A DNA stretch of 64,000 bases from Ktedonobacterales bacterium. GTDB taxonomy: Bacteria; Chloroflexota; Ktedonobacteria; Ktedonobacterales; DATBGS01. Shown here in pieces: positions 16,129 to 25,107 of the stretch; the stretch's first letter is position 1, and each line of letters opens with the position of its first letter. A model generated the notes under the pieces. It saw nothing but the letters and a program-made list of their open reading frames with translations, made no database searches and was not told the origin of the DNA. The translations under genes and the position numbers were made by a program. The stretch lies in NCBI GenBank assembly GCA_036557285.1, contig DATBHW010000005.1, positions 1 to 64,000 of the forward strand. Direction: 5' to 3'.

Positions 16129-16989
16129 TCAAGTCGTCCCACGAGTCTCTCCGAAGGCATAGCGTAGGAAAAGATGGCTGCTGCCACGCCTGAGATCGAC
16201 CAGGGTTCCCCAGACAGGCTGCTCCGGCGCAAAGCGTTTGCCATCAACAAAGCCGGGGCGTTCGGTTGAGCCATCGCGTCCCGCCACCTGTGGAGCCAAC
16301 GTCAGAAAGAGTTCATCCAAGAGGCGCTCAGCAAAAAAAACGCTCATCAGCTTGGGACCGCCTTCGGTCAAAATGAGGTCACAAGAACGCTGTCGGTTGA
16401 TTGCCTCCAACACGGCCTTTGCACCGACAGAACCCTCGCCTGCTGCAATGCTGACCTTCACCCAGGATGGCAGCAATTGCTCTCCCAAGCGTTCTGCCCC
16501 GGAGCGGGTCGTCACAATCAAAACAGGCGTCTCGCCAGATTGAAACACTGGCAAGGAAAGATTCACAGCCCCCTGGGCCGTAACGATCACACTCAGCGGT
16601 GGCTCTGCTATGCCAAGACGCGCGCGTGTCTGCTGATACGCCTGGAGAAGCGGCGGATAGATATGCCCAGCGGTCCAGCGGTGGTTAGGAACCGAGCGGA
16701 GCGTACCCGCGCCAATAATAACCGCATCAGCGATGGCGCGGAGTAAGCCCATCACCAGGCGATCATGTTCGTTGAAGCCGCTGATCTCGCCTCCCCCGGT
16801 TCTGCTGCCCGGCGAGTTCAGCGCAACCACACCGTCCAGCGTGCTGACAAAGTTGCCGATGATATAGGGCCGCCCAGGATGCGGTGGGAACTCCAGCCGA
16901 CCATACACCGCTGCCAGTTCTGCTGGCAGCGGCAACGCGGGACCGCGCTCAATGGCGTAGAGCGTTTCTAATGGTTCAAGTGGGTTCAT
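16129..16989 (-). CDS. RibD C-terminal/DHFR-like pyrimidine reductase
   Basis: The protein has 286 residues. The RibD_C fold is recognisable from YIIGNFVSTLDGVVAL (substrate strand), DRLVMGLLRAIADAVIIGAGTLR and CDLILTEGGPKLM followed by FLTLAPQVAGR. Such proteins reduce a pterin- or flavin-precursor substrate with NADPH. Its start overlaps the stop of folE by four bases (ATGA), so the two are translationally coupled. This suggests work on a GTP-derived pterin rather than classical riboflavin synthesis. The deaminase half of bifunctional RibD is absent. Confidence 0.8.
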   Translation of the reverse strand: MNPLEPLETLYAIERGPALPLPAELAAVYGRLEFPPHPGRPYIIGNFVSTLDGVVALNSPGSRTGGGEISGFNEHDRLVMGLLRAIADAVIIGAGTLRSVPNHRWTAGHIYPPLLQAYQQTRARLGIAEPPLSVIVTAQGAVNLSLPVFQSGETPVLIVTTRSGAERLGEQLLPSWVKVSIAAGEGSVGAKAVLEAINRQRSCDLILTEGGPKLMSVFFAERLLDELFLTLAPQVAGRDGSTERPGFVDGKRFAPEQPVWGTLVDLRRGSSHLFLRYAFGETRGTT

Positions 16990-17636
16990 GGGCGGACTCC
17001 ACAGGCCGTAAAGAACTCAGCCCGCAAGGCTGGGTCGCTCTCGTAATGGCCGCGCCAGAAGGTCGTGCGCGTCAGGGGCGCTCGCTCGCGCACGCCGCGC
17101 ATCTCAGTACAGAGATGCTGGGCCTCCAGATAGACCGCCACGCCATGTGGCTGAAGCATCGTTTCTAATGCTTCGGCGATCTGTTGCCCCACGCGCTCCT
17201 GCACGGTGAAACGCTTGGCGAACAGCCGAACCAGCCGGGTCAGTTTGGAGATGCCAATAATATGCTCGTGGGCAATATAGCCGAGATAAGCCCGGCCAAA
17301 AAATGGGAGCGCGTGATGCTCGCACAGGCTGAAGAACTGAATCGGCCCTTCGATCACTTGGCTCAGCCGACAATCCGGCCCGCCTCGACACTCCGTCTCA
17401 AAGACCGTCAGCAGCTTGGGATCGCCCTCATAGCCCTCCGTAATATCGTAGAGCGCGCGAATAAAGCGCTGTGGAGTCTTCTCCGTGGCCGGGGTATTGG
17501 TCTCCATCCCAAAGGCCGTAAAAATCTCAGCCACATAATCCTCAAACCGCCGCATCTGCTCATCGGAAATGCGGCGCGGGTGCAGGCGCATGGCGGCCTG
17601 GTAATCCCGATCATCGGTCTCGTCAACAAAGAACAT
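16986..17636 (-). CDS. folE: GTP cyclohydrolase I
   Basis: The protein has 216 residues and converts GTP to 7,8-dihydroneopterin triphosphate, the first step to folate and other pterins. The start is ATG 17636, with an AAAGGTG site upstream. A longer frame begins at TTG 17657 but would cover that site. The zinc ligands are visible as SLCEHHALPFFG and HLCTEMRG, with the catalytic His in IAHEHIIGISK and the conserved ERVGQQIAEAL. It lies between a Cys-rich regulator and a coupled RibD-like reductase, pointing to a regulated pterin pathway. Confidence 0.95.
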   Translation of the reverse strand: MFFVDETDDRDYQAAMRLHPRRISDEQMRRFEDYVAEIFTAFGMETNTPATEKTPQRFIRALYDITEGYEGDPKLLTVFETECRGGPDCRLSQVIEGPIQFFSLCEHHALPFFGRAYLGYIAHEHIIGISKLTRLVRLFAKRFTVQERVGQQIAEALETMLQPHGVAVYLEAQHLCTEMRGVRERAPLTRTTFWRGHYESDPALRAEFFTACGVRP

Positions 17637-17669
17637 TAAATACACCTTTCCAGGCAAATAGCCCAGGCT

Positions 17670-18299
17670 TCATGTGGTTTTAGACACGGCAAAATGGCAA
17701 TGAGGCGCTTCTCCTCGCGCGCAATGCTCCTCAACTGGCTTTCCCACCAGTTCCCCCAGCAGCGCCTCAGCCAACTGGCACATCAGCGGATGGTCTGGAA
17801 CCAGCGTCGCCAGAGGGCAGAGCTGCCCCTGAATCCAGAAGACCTCTTCTGCTTCCTCCAATTCCGCCAGTCCTCCCAACTCGTTGAGCGTTTCCGTAGC
17901 GACGCACAGGCGCATTCTCAGATCGCCTGCCGGAGTCGGCAATGTCTTCCCCAGACTCCTTCCGGTGGCGCGGATAAATTCTTCGACCTGTGTTGGAGGC
18001 AGTTGTTCTTCTAGTACGTCGAGCAACTGGTGCAGCACCGCTTCGTATGCCTTTGGGAACAAACGCTCGGCTTCAGGAGCCAGGGCATAGACAAAAGCGG
18101 GCTTGCCAGAACCGCGACGCACCCCCTGCTGGGCAACCAGCCCATCGCGCTCAAGCGTTGCCAGGTGCGCACGCACAGCATTATCCGTCAGGTGGAGCGC
18201 CTGGGCCAGTTCCTCGACAGTTCGGCTGGCCCGACGCAGAAGCAGAATCAGTTGGCCGCGCGTGGTGGCGAAAAAACGATGATTCCAGGGCGTTGTCAT
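17670..18299 (-). CDS. ArsR/SufR-type winged-helix regulator with Cys-rich C-terminus
   Basis: The protein has 209 residues, starting at one of two adjacent ATG codons (18302 or 18299) behind AGGAGGG. The N-terminal winged helix reads LLLRRASRTVEELAQALHLT then NAVRAHLATLERDGLV. The C-terminal part resembles COG2345 and has cysteines spaced C-x12-C-x18-C-x7-C (LCPLATLVPDHPLMC ... EEHC ... PHCHF), similar in style to the Fe-S ligands of SufR. It may sense Fe-S status or redox. It is the first gene of a putative operon with folE and a RibD-like reductase. A palindrome upstream of its promoter is a candidate operator. Confidence 0.8.
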   Translation of the reverse strand: MTTPWNHRFFATTRGQLILLLRRASRTVEELAQALHLTDNAVRAHLATLERDGLVAQQGVRRGSGKPAFVYALAPEAERLFPKAYEAVLHQLLDVLEEQLPPTQVEEFIRATGRSLGKTLPTPAGDLRMRLCVATETLNELGGLAELEEAEEVFWIQGQLCPLATLVPDHPLMCQLAEALLGELVGKPVEEHCARGEAPHCHFAVSKTT

Positions 18300-18329
18300 C
18301 ATCCCTCCTGCTCTCCCTTCTTGGTGGAG

Positions 18330-18388
18330 AGTATAGCAGGGACTTTTTGTCTTTGTCAAGCAAGTCAATAGATTATTTGACTTACTTA
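18330..18388 (-). promoter_or_regulatory. Promoter and palindromic operator of the regulator-folE operon
   Basis: On the minus strand: TTGACA (18354-18359), an 18-base spacer and TATACT (18330-18335). Just upstream lies an inverted repeat with 11-base arms, AAGCAAGTCAA (18358-18368) and TTGACTTACTT (18378-18388), with one mismatch. The site overlaps the -35 edge, which fits autoregulation by the encoded winged-helix protein. Confidence 0.65.
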
Positions 18389-18391
18389 CTG

Positions 18392-19636
18392 CTACCTGCA
18401 AGAAGGCATCGGGTAGAGCGCCGCTCGCTCGGCAACATCAAACGGAAAGACTGTGTATTGCTTGCCATCTGGTTGCATTTGCACCACAGCCATTGGCTTA
18501 TAGATATTGGCTCCCTGTTGGTTAAATTTGATCCGCCCGTAAAAGGTCATCACATCAAGCTGCGCAAGCGCGGCACGCACAGCAAGCGGATCGAGACTGC
18601 TCGCATGTTCCAGCGCCTGTCCAAACGCGATCACTGCTGCCGAAGCCTCCGCGACTTCGTAGGGAATCTCTTGATACAGAGGATATTGAGCAGTGAAGGC
18701 TGCGGCGTAGGCTTTTGGAGTTCCCCACGGATCAATGCCCTCATATTTGAGCGCGCTGGTCCATTGGGTTGCTCCAAAGATGTAGTTGGCCTGACTTTGC
18801 AGATACGCGCGAAAGAGCGTTGAAGATGGCCCTACACTAAAACCCATCGCTTTGGGCGAGACACACAGCGTTTTCGCCTGCTTCGCCAGCAGAAGCGTAT
18901 CTTGAACATGGCCCGCACCTAAGAGGAGGTCGGGATGCAGCGCCTTAATCGCCAGCAGTTGTTGGCTGAGATCTTGCGTATCCGTAGGGTAGAAGTCTTG
19001 ATAGACTACCTTCATCCCACGACTCTGAGCATATTCGGCTGCGCCTGCCACCACCTCTTTGGAGAAGGAATCTCTAGCGCCCAACAACGCTACTGTCTTG
19101 GCGGTGGGATCTTTAGCCAGCACGACAGCAATAATCCCACGCAGATAGTCTGTGGCTGGACTCAGCACCCCAAAAACGTAGTGATACCCATGAGCAAAGA
19201 TACTGTCTGCCGAGCCGTTGGAACTCACCAGCGGCAAATGATAGCGTTCAGCCAGGGGTGCAACGGCTTCGGTGAGATCTGAACTGTATGGGCCAAGGAG
19301 AAAATTGACCTCATCTTTGTTGATGAGTTGCTCATAGAGGTGGACTGCCAGATCAGGTTGGGACTCGTCATCATAATAGCGAAGCGCCAGACGATAGACT
19401 TTCCCCCCAACTCTCAGCCCCCCTTCCTCGTTGATCGTATTGATCGCCATGAGATAGCCATCGCGGGTGTACTGACCCTCTTGAGCCAGCTCTCCTGTGA
19501 TGGAAATGGTCGCGCCAAAGGTAATGTCGCCCCCGGCGCTATCGCTTCCTTTCCAGGTCGGAGTACATCCAGTCAACAGGAGGCATAGAGCTATCGTCAG
19601 CAGTGGAGCGTATCTCCATCGAGCGCAGCGCCACAT
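18392..19636 (-). CDS. Branched-chain amino-acid-type ABC substrate-binding lipoprotein
   Basis: The protein has 414 residues from ATG 19636 (GAGGTG site). The signal peptide ends in a lipobox, LCLLLTGC, so it is an anchored lipoprotein. The mature part is a Peripla_BP_6/LivJ-like protein (GATISITGELAQEGQYTRDG, LGPYSSDLTEAVAPLAERYH, LGARDSFSKEV). It is clearly related to the binding protein at 27147-28469 over its whole length. It follows the response-regulator gene and the liv operon on the same strand, so it may be an alternative receptor for the same permease or the sensory receptor for the adjacent kinase. Confidence 0.88.
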   Translation of the reverse strand: MWRCARWRYAPLLTIALCLLLTGCTPTWKGSDSAGGDITFGATISITGELAQEGQYTRDGYLMAINTINEEGGLRVGGKVYRLALRYYDDESQPDLAVHLYEQLINKDEVNFLLGPYSSDLTEAVAPLAERYHLPLVSSNGSADSIFAHGYHYVFGVLSPATDYLRGIIAVVLAKDPTAKTVALLGARDSFSKEVVAGAAEYAQSRGMKVVYQDFYPTDTQDLSQQLLAIKALHPDLLLGAGHVQDTLLLAKQAKTLCVSPKAMGFSVGPSSTLFRAYLQSQANYIFGATQWTSALKYEGIDPWGTPKAYAAAFTAQYPLYQEIPYEVAEASAAVIAFGQALEHASSLDPLAVRAALAQLDVMTFYGRIKFNQQGANIYKPMAVVQMQPDGKQYTVFPFDVAERAALYPMPSCR

Positions 19637-19715
19637 CGGACACCTCGTTTTCCAGATCAAGCGTTGATCTGCTGTATTGAACAGGGGCAATTTCGCCAGG
19701 GAGAACGGCCTCCTC

Positions 19716-19777
19716 ACTTGTAGCCCACCTTCCAGGCGACCAATCGTCGTGTCGCCTGGAAGGCTGTACTTACAAGT
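19716..19777. repeat. Nested hairpin of the TTCCAGGCG palindrome family
   Basis: Outer arms ACTTGTA/TACAAGT enclose a perfect 13-bp stem CCTTCCAGGCGAC/GTCGCCTGGAAGG. It shares the TTCCAGGCG core with the palindromes at 57079 and 57891. It sits between the response-regulator gene and the binding-protein gene and could act as a terminator or attenuator. Confidence 0.6.
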
Positions 19778-19810
19778 AGCCCTGCGCCAGAGGGGTTTTA
19801 TTAGGCGCTC

Positions 19811-20503
19811 TTAAGAACCCATAAAGCGATAGCCGATGCCCGATTCAGTCACAAAATAACGTGGATTCGCTGGATCAGGCTCCAGCTTATGGCGTAAACG
19901 CCCCATATACACGCGCACATATTCAGCCTCTTCCCCATATTCAGACCCCCAGACCCGCTGTAAGAGCATTCGATGGCTTAACACCTTGCCCTCATTCGTC
20001 ACAAGTTGCTCTAACAAGGCAAATTCTGTTGGCGTCAGACGAACATCCTCCCCAGAGAGACGAACCACACGCCCTTCGAGGTCAATCTCCAGATCTCCAT
20101 AGCGGCGCACACCCGCCGAGGGAGGCTGTGCGAACCACTGACCACGCCGAAGTGCTGCCCGGACGCGCGCCAGTAACTCCTCCACCCCAAAGGGTTTCGT
20201 CAGATAATCATCAGCGCCGAGATCAAGGGCTGCTACTTTGTCGCACTCGTCATCGAGCGCCGTGAGGATGATAATGGGTACCGTTGAGATCTCGCGTATC
20301 CGACGACAGACCTCTAACCCATCCATAGAGGGCATCATAATATCAAGGATGAGCAACTGTGGGTGATCTGTCTCCCAGAGTCTGAGCGCCTCAATGCCGC
20401 TGCTTGCCTCCAGAACGGCAAAGTCCCGCGCACGCAGGTTGCGACAGATGAAAGCGCGCAATTCCAACTCATCCTCAGCAACCAGAACTCGTTTCGTTGG
20501 CAT
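19811..20503 (-). CDS. OmpR/KdpE-family response regulator
   Basis: The protein has 230 residues from ATG 20503 (AAAGGAG site). The receiver domain has the acidic pair in VAEDE, phospho-acceptor Asp54 in LLILDIMMPSMDG, and the Lys in DDYLTKPFG. The C-terminal winged helix is of the OmpR type (VRLTPTEFALLEQLVTN, VYMGRLRHKLEPDP, GIGYRF). It lies 67 bases after the sensor kinase gene and is almost certainly its partner. Direct 6-base repeats at 28542-28558, with 11-base periodicity, are a candidate target in front of the importer operon. Confidence 0.93.
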   Translation of the reverse strand: MPTKRVLVAEDELELRAFICRNLRARDFAVLEASSGIEALRLWETDHPQLLILDIMMPSMDGLEVCRRIREISTVPIIILTALDDECDKVAALDLGADDYLTKPFGVEELLARVRAALRRGQWFAQPPSAGVRRYGDLEIDLEGRVVRLSGEDVRLTPTEFALLEQLVTNEGKVLSHRMLLQRVWGSEYGEEAEYVRVYMGRLRHKLEPDPANPRYFVTESGIGYRFMGS

Positions 20504-20570
20504 GGTCAGCTCCTTTGACCAGGGCAGCAACTTCTCGCGCGTACCCGCTTAGCAGCGCCAGGCATCCAGA

Positions 20571-23324
20571 TCAAGCGCCAATAGGTGAGCCTGAGACAAC
20601 ATGGTGCCCTTGGAAATACTCGCTAGGCGCTTCCTCTCTGGCAGACGCAGGACCAATGGGGAGTGAAAAAGAAATAGCCGTCCCCTGATCGTTACTTTCG
20701 GCCCAGATCGAGCCATTATGCGCTTCAATAACTGCCTTGCAGATGGCTAACCCTAACCCTGTGCCTCCTGAGCGCTGCTGGATGCCCTGCTTGGCCCTGT
20801 AAAAACGCTCAAAGATATGAGGAAGCTCATCAGGAGTGATACCAGGTCCATCATTCCACACGGATACGACCACCTGTCCTTCCTCTAGCCTGGCAGTGAT
20901 GCGAACTTCACCCGCTCCATAGGCGCGCGCGTTGGCAAGCAAATTGCGAAGAACGACTTCGATACGCGGCCCATCCAGTTCTAGCAGGGGAAGCTGTTCT
21001 GGCAGCGCAACTGAAAGAGAAGGGATAGCAACGTCAAGCTGGCGCAGAACTTGCTCCACCAGTTCCCCAAGCTGTCTGGGGCGCTGATGAAGGGTGAGAA
21101 TGCCCGCCTCCAGCCGTGATAAATCCAACACGTCGCTCACCAGATGCGCCAGGCGATCTGCCTGCGCGCTAATGACCTGGAGAAAGTGATGTTGGTCTTC
21201 TGCTGACCAGGTTACATCTTCCTGAAGCAGCGTCGAGGCATTCCCCTTGATAATAGAGAGTGGTGTCCGTAACTCATGCCCGACAGTCGCCAGAAGCGTC
21301 GTCTTGAGTTGGTCGATTTCGCGCTCGCGGGTCACATCGCGTAGAAGGAGGCCGCGCCCACTGACCAGGCCCGACTCATCATGCACGTCAAAGACCTGAA
21401 GCCGGATGGACCGTTTTTGCGCTCCTGCACTCATCTCCATGACCCAGGTTGGGGTCTCGCCCTGAGCTATACGTGCAAGCATGGCATCGTAATCGTCCTG
21501 GCTCGCGCTGGCGCCACGCAAGGCCGCGTGGATCGAGGCGATGGAGTTATCCTCCAGCACAGCCACCAACGACCCAAGGATGGCTTTCGCGCCAGGGTTC
21601 GCATAGAGTACGTTGTCATTGACGCTCGCCAGGATCAGCCCATCACTCATACTGCTCATGATGGCGGCCAGAGTCTGTTTTTCTTTCCTGGCCCGTAAAT
21701 AGAGGCGCTTGTTTTCTTTGGCGATCTCACGGAGCCGTTCATCGCTGCGCTCGTAGAGGACGGCATGCTCCCAGGCCAGCATAGCATAGTTGGCAAAGGT
21801 GAGCAGCAGATCTACTTCGTGAACACTGAAGGGCTGAGGGTGTGTCCGATGGACCACCAGCACCACGCTCCCCACATGGCTGCTGATAATTGGGATGGAC
21901 AGGATGGAGCGGAAGCCTTCGGCATAGGAAATAGCCGGAAAGAACTTACCTTCCTCTGCCAGCATTTGCACCGGATGCCCACTACGCAGGGCCAGCATAG
22001 AGGGTGATTCCTGGTCATCAGGCGAGAGGCGAAAACCCTGACGCAGAGCGGCGCTTCGTCCCTCACTGGCGAGTACCCGTAAACCCTCTTGCTCGTCTTC
22101 AACATACACGGTAACGGCCTGCACATTGACCAGCCGCCGCGCCTGGTCAATGATAGTTTCCGCTACAGCTTGCGGATCAAGCGATGCGACCACCGCGCTG
22201 GAGGTTTCAAGTAGGGTGCGGAGTTCGGCTAACTGAGTGCTGACATCGCCTTCCAGCCGTTGCAGCGAGCGGGTCAGTTCGCCCACCGCGTCACTCCGCT
22301 GCGTGAGCAACGAAATGGAAGGCAACGTTGGCACGCGGGGAGGGGGAAAAGCTCGGTAGCGGGTTGCCAGTGTTTGCAGCGGTTGAATCACCCGTCGCGT
22401 GAGCAGGAGCCAGAAGCAGCAGCCTCCTAGTGCGAAAAGCACCGCCGCGACCACAAGCCAGGTACGAAAATGGTAAATGACGGCCAGGGCTTCATCGGCA
22501 GGTCGCTGCACTACGACAGCCCAGCCAGTGCCTGGAACCGGGACAGAACTGAAGAGCCACTCTCGCCCATCTGGCCCACTCCCCAGCCTGGTCGCTGGGT
22601 GTCCGGCCAGCGCATCGCTTGCCCCGGGTAGCTCACTCTCTACTGGCTGAAGGAGCCGTTCACGTTCGGAGGTACCGATAAGCTGCCCATCTTGATCGAG
22701 GAGACTGATGAGCAGGTGGTGTTGCTGGCGTTCCTGGGCATTGATGACAGTGCGGAGCGGAACGCTGAGGACATTGAGCGAGAGATTCGTGGCGACGATC
22801 CCCTGTAACATCCCATCAGGGCTACGTACCGCCTGAGCCACCGCTACCACCGCATCAAAGGTAGTCAGATCGACAACTCCTTCTTCTACAACCGGGCTGG
22901 TGGCGTTCCTGGCCTTCTGATAGACCGACAGCGGATCGTGGGAAAAATCGACCCCCAGAGTAAGTGGGTCTTGTGGAACTGAGACACGAAGCACCCCGTC
23001 AGCATCCAACCAGTAGACGCGATCAATATCGTTGCGAGCCATCTTAAACGCGCTGAAAGTTCGCTGCATCGCCGCCAGATCGCCCTGGCGTACCTCCTGC
23101 TGCTGGCTGAGATCGGCTACCGACGCTTTCGCGTTGCCGAGCTTGATGCTGGTCTCGATAGCCATCTCCTGGGCCAGAGCGAGGTCTGACGCCTGCACCT
23201 GGGATTGCAACTCCTGCTGTACGACGGCATTCACCATCAATCCAGTACCCAGGACGATCAGGACAAAGAGCAAATAGCCGCTGAGCAGTTGCACGAGCAG
23301 TGATTGATGTCTGATGCGTGTCAT
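20571..23324 (-). CDS. Sensor histidine kinase (dCache, HAMP, GAF, PAS)
   Basis: The protein has 917 residues. A transmembrane helix (~9-31) is followed by an extracellular sensor of dCache type (~40-290, with VYWLDADGVLRVSVP and GIVATNLSL). A second helix (LVVAAVLFALGGCCFWLLL, ~295) and a HAMP-like segment come next. A GAF domain (~375-510), a PAS domain (~535-660), HisKA with TVGHELRTPLSIIKGN (~His 684) and an HATPase with NLLANARAYG and GGTGLGLAI follow. dCache domains often bind amino acids directly. Its position inside a branched-chain amino-acid-type importer cluster suggests it senses the same nutrients and controls uptake through the neighbouring regulator. Confidence 0.92.
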   Translation of the reverse strand: MTRIRHQSLLVQLLSGYLLFVLIVLGTGLMVNAVVQQELQSQVQASDLALAQEMAIETSIKLGNAKASVADLSQQQEVRQGDLAAMQRTFSAFKMARNDIDRVYWLDADGVLRVSVPQDPLTLGVDFSHDPLSVYQKARNATSPVVEEGVVDLTTFDAVVAVAQAVRSPDGMLQGIVATNLSLNVLSVPLRTVINAQERQQHHLLISLLDQDGQLIGTSERERLLQPVESELPGASDALAGHPATRLGSGPDGREWLFSSVPVPGTGWAVVVQRPADEALAVIYHFRTWLVVAAVLFALGGCCFWLLLTRRVIQPLQTLATRYRAFPPPRVPTLPSISLLTQRSDAVGELTRSLQRLEGDVSTQLAELRTLLETSSAVVASLDPQAVAETIIDQARRLVNVQAVTVYVEDEQEGLRVLASEGRSAALRQGFRLSPDDQESPSMLALRSGHPVQMLAEEGKFFPAISYAEGFRSILSIPIISSHVGSVVLVVHRTHPQPFSVHEVDLLLTFANYAMLAWEHAVLYERSDERLREIAKENKRLYLRARKEKQTLAAIMSSMSDGLILASVNDNVLYANPGAKAILGSLVAVLEDNSIASIHAALRGASASQDDYDAMLARIAQGETPTWVMEMSAGAQKRSIRLQVFDVHDESGLVSGRGLLLRDVTREREIDQLKTTLLATVGHELRTPLSIIKGNASTLLQEDVTWSAEDQHHFLQVISAQADRLAHLVSDVLDLSRLEAGILTLHQRPRQLGELVEQVLRQLDVAIPSLSVALPEQLPLLELDGPRIEVVLRNLLANARAYGAGEVRITARLEEGQVVVSVWNDGPGITPDELPHIFERFYRAKQGIQQRSGGTGLGLAICKAVIEAHNGSIWAESNDQGTAISFSLPIGPASAREEAPSEYFQGHHVVSGSPIGA

Positions 23325-23420
23325 AGCGCCGCTCCCAGCACGAAACCGCTCTCCAACAGGAGGACTAAGAGACTATCAGTTTCTCTGTTATTATGCACCT
23401 CCTGTCTACTAATGCAAGAG

Positions 23421-24260
23421 CTACTTACCCAGTTGAGCCTCTGCTGCTGGCTCGTCTGGCTTGCTGACGCCTCGCTCTCCGAGATAGGCGGCGCGCACCT
23501 GTGGACTGTCCATAAGGGCGCTGGCTGAGCCACTCAGGACGATGCGCCCGTTCTCAATCACATAGCCCCGATCCGCTCGTTCCAGTGCAATCTGGACATC
23601 CTGCTCAACCAGCAGAATACTCAGTTTTTCCTGCTGGTGGATAGTATCCAGCGCCGCAAGGATGTCATCAACCACGTTGGGCGCCAGACCGAGCGACAGT
23701 TCGTCAATCAGCAGCAGCTCCGGGCGAGCCATCAATCCTCTCCCAATAGCGCACATTTGCTGCTCGCCGCCGGAAAGCGATCCTGCTAGCTGCTTGCGGC
23801 GCTCACGCAGCTTGGGCAGGAAGGTAAAGACACGCTCAAGATCGTCGGCGATGGCGCGCGCTGAACCAGCTCGGTGGGTATAGGCGCCAAGCCGGAGATT
23901 CTCTTCGACGTTGAGTCCAGCAAAAAGTCGGCGGCCCTGGGGGATGTGTGCCAGCCCCAGCCTGACTACCTGTTCCGCGCCGACGCGGGCAATCTCACGT
24001 CCGGCAAAGGTGATACTGCCTCTCCAGACTGGCAGCAGGCGCGAGATCGTGGTCAGAAGCGTCGTTTTGCCTGCGCCGTTAGCCCCTACTAGGGCAATCA
24101 GTTCACCAGAGAGAATCTCCAGAGACACATCCCAGAGAACCTGATTATCACCATAGCCAGTCGCTAGATTCTGGATAGTGAGCAGCGGCAGCGTAGATCG
24201 AGAAAGCGATGCCGCAATCTTGCTCTCCTGGGACACTGACCTCTTTGCAGAGTCATTCAT
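23421..24260 (-). CDS. livF: ABC transporter ATP-binding protein LivF
   Basis: The protein has 279 residues. Walker A is GANGAGKTTLL, the signature is GSLSGGEQQMCAIGR, Walker B is LLLIDELSLGLAP, and the LivF-type IPQGRRLFAGLNVEENL block is present. N- and C-terminal extensions (SQESKIAAS..., KPDEPAAEAQLGK) flank the core. It overlaps the end of livG by eight bases and powers the LivHM permease together with LivG. It is the last importer gene before the kinase. Confidence 0.93.
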   Translation of the reverse strand: MNDSAKRSVSQESKIAASLSRSTLPLLTIQNLATGYGDNQVLWDVSLEILSGELIALVGANGAGKTTLLTTISRLLPVWRGSITFAGREIARVGAEQVVRLGLAHIPQGRRLFAGLNVEENLRLGAYTHRAGSARAIADDLERVFTFLPKLRERRKQLAGSLSGGEQQMCAIGRGLMARPELLLIDELSLGLAPNVVDDILAALDTIHQQEKLSILLVEQDVQIALERADRGYVIENGRIVLSGSASALMDSPQVRAAYLGERGVSKPDEPAAEAQLGK

Positions 24261-25107
24261 CGTGCTGATGCTGCCTTTCCTTATCCCCCATCTGCGCTTG
24301 CTGCGCCTGGCGCTGCCGGAGATAACGCTCGCCCAGATAGGCTTCGATCACTTTCTGGTCGGAGAGTACTTGCTCAGGCGCATCTTCAGCGATTTTCCGT
24401 CCGTGGTGCATGACCAGAATCCGGTCAGACACGCCCATAATGGCCTGCATCACATGCTCGATGACGATGATAGTTACGCCCGTCTGGTTGATCGCGCGGA
24501 TCAAGGAAACCGCTTGCGCGACCTCGGTAGGAGTCAGCCCGGCCATAACCTCATCCAACAACAAAAGCGTTGGGTTGGTTGCCAATGCGCGGGCGAGTTC
24601 CAGCCGTTTCCGGTCAGCGGTAGTAAGCTGGTTCCCCTTGAGGGCCGCTTTGTCGGCCAGCCCCACCAGCCCCAGTACCTCATCAGCCACGCGCAGCGCC
24701 GCGTAACGACCCAGATGCCGCTGACCAAAGAGCGCGCCTATCAGAACGTTTTCACGAATATCCAGACCGGTAAATGGTTGGGTAATCTGAAACGTGCGCG
24801 CGATGCCCAGGTGCGCCCGGCGATTGGCAGGCATACGGCTAATATCCTTGCCTTGATAGATGACCTTGCCGACAGTTGGCCTGAGCGCGCCAGCGATCAG
24901 ATTCACCAGCGTTGATTTACCGGCGCCGTTGGGGCCGATGATGCCCAGCACCTCACCTGGCGTTACCACGAAGCTGAGGCTATCCACCGCCGGGAGGCCA
25001 CCAAAACGCCTGCCGATGTTTTCCAACTGAAGCAAAGGCACAGCAAAGGCTTGCGCTGCTCCTAAAGGGGCTTCAGATGCCGTTATCGGCGATGAACCGT
25101 CGGACAC
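24253..25107 (-). CDS. livG: ABC transporter ATP-binding protein LivG
   Basis: The protein has 284 residues. The best start is GTG 25107, behind AAGGAG, inside the last codons of livM. A longer open frame upstream is only an overlap with livM. Walker A is GPNGAGKSTLVNLIAG, the signature region is QLTTADRKRLELARAL (LTTADRK in place of LSGGQ, as usual for LivG), and Walker B is LLLLDEVMAGLTP. The C-terminal LivG-type tail is present. It pairs with LivF in the branched-chain amino-acid-type importer. Confidence 0.93.
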   Translation of the reverse strand: MSDGSSPITASEAPLGAAQAFAVPLLQLENIGRRFGGLPAVDSLSFVVTPGEVLGIIGPNGAGKSTLVNLIAGALRPTVGKVIYQGKDISRMPANRRAHLGIARTFQITQPFTGLDIRENVLIGALFGQRHLGRYAALRVADEVLGLVGLADKAALKGNQLTTADRKRLELARALATNPTLLLLDEVMAGLTPTEVAQAVSLIRAINQTGVTIIVIEHVMQAIMGVSDRILVMHHGRKIAEDAPEQVLSDQKVIEAYLGERYLRQRQAQQAQMGDKERQHQHDE

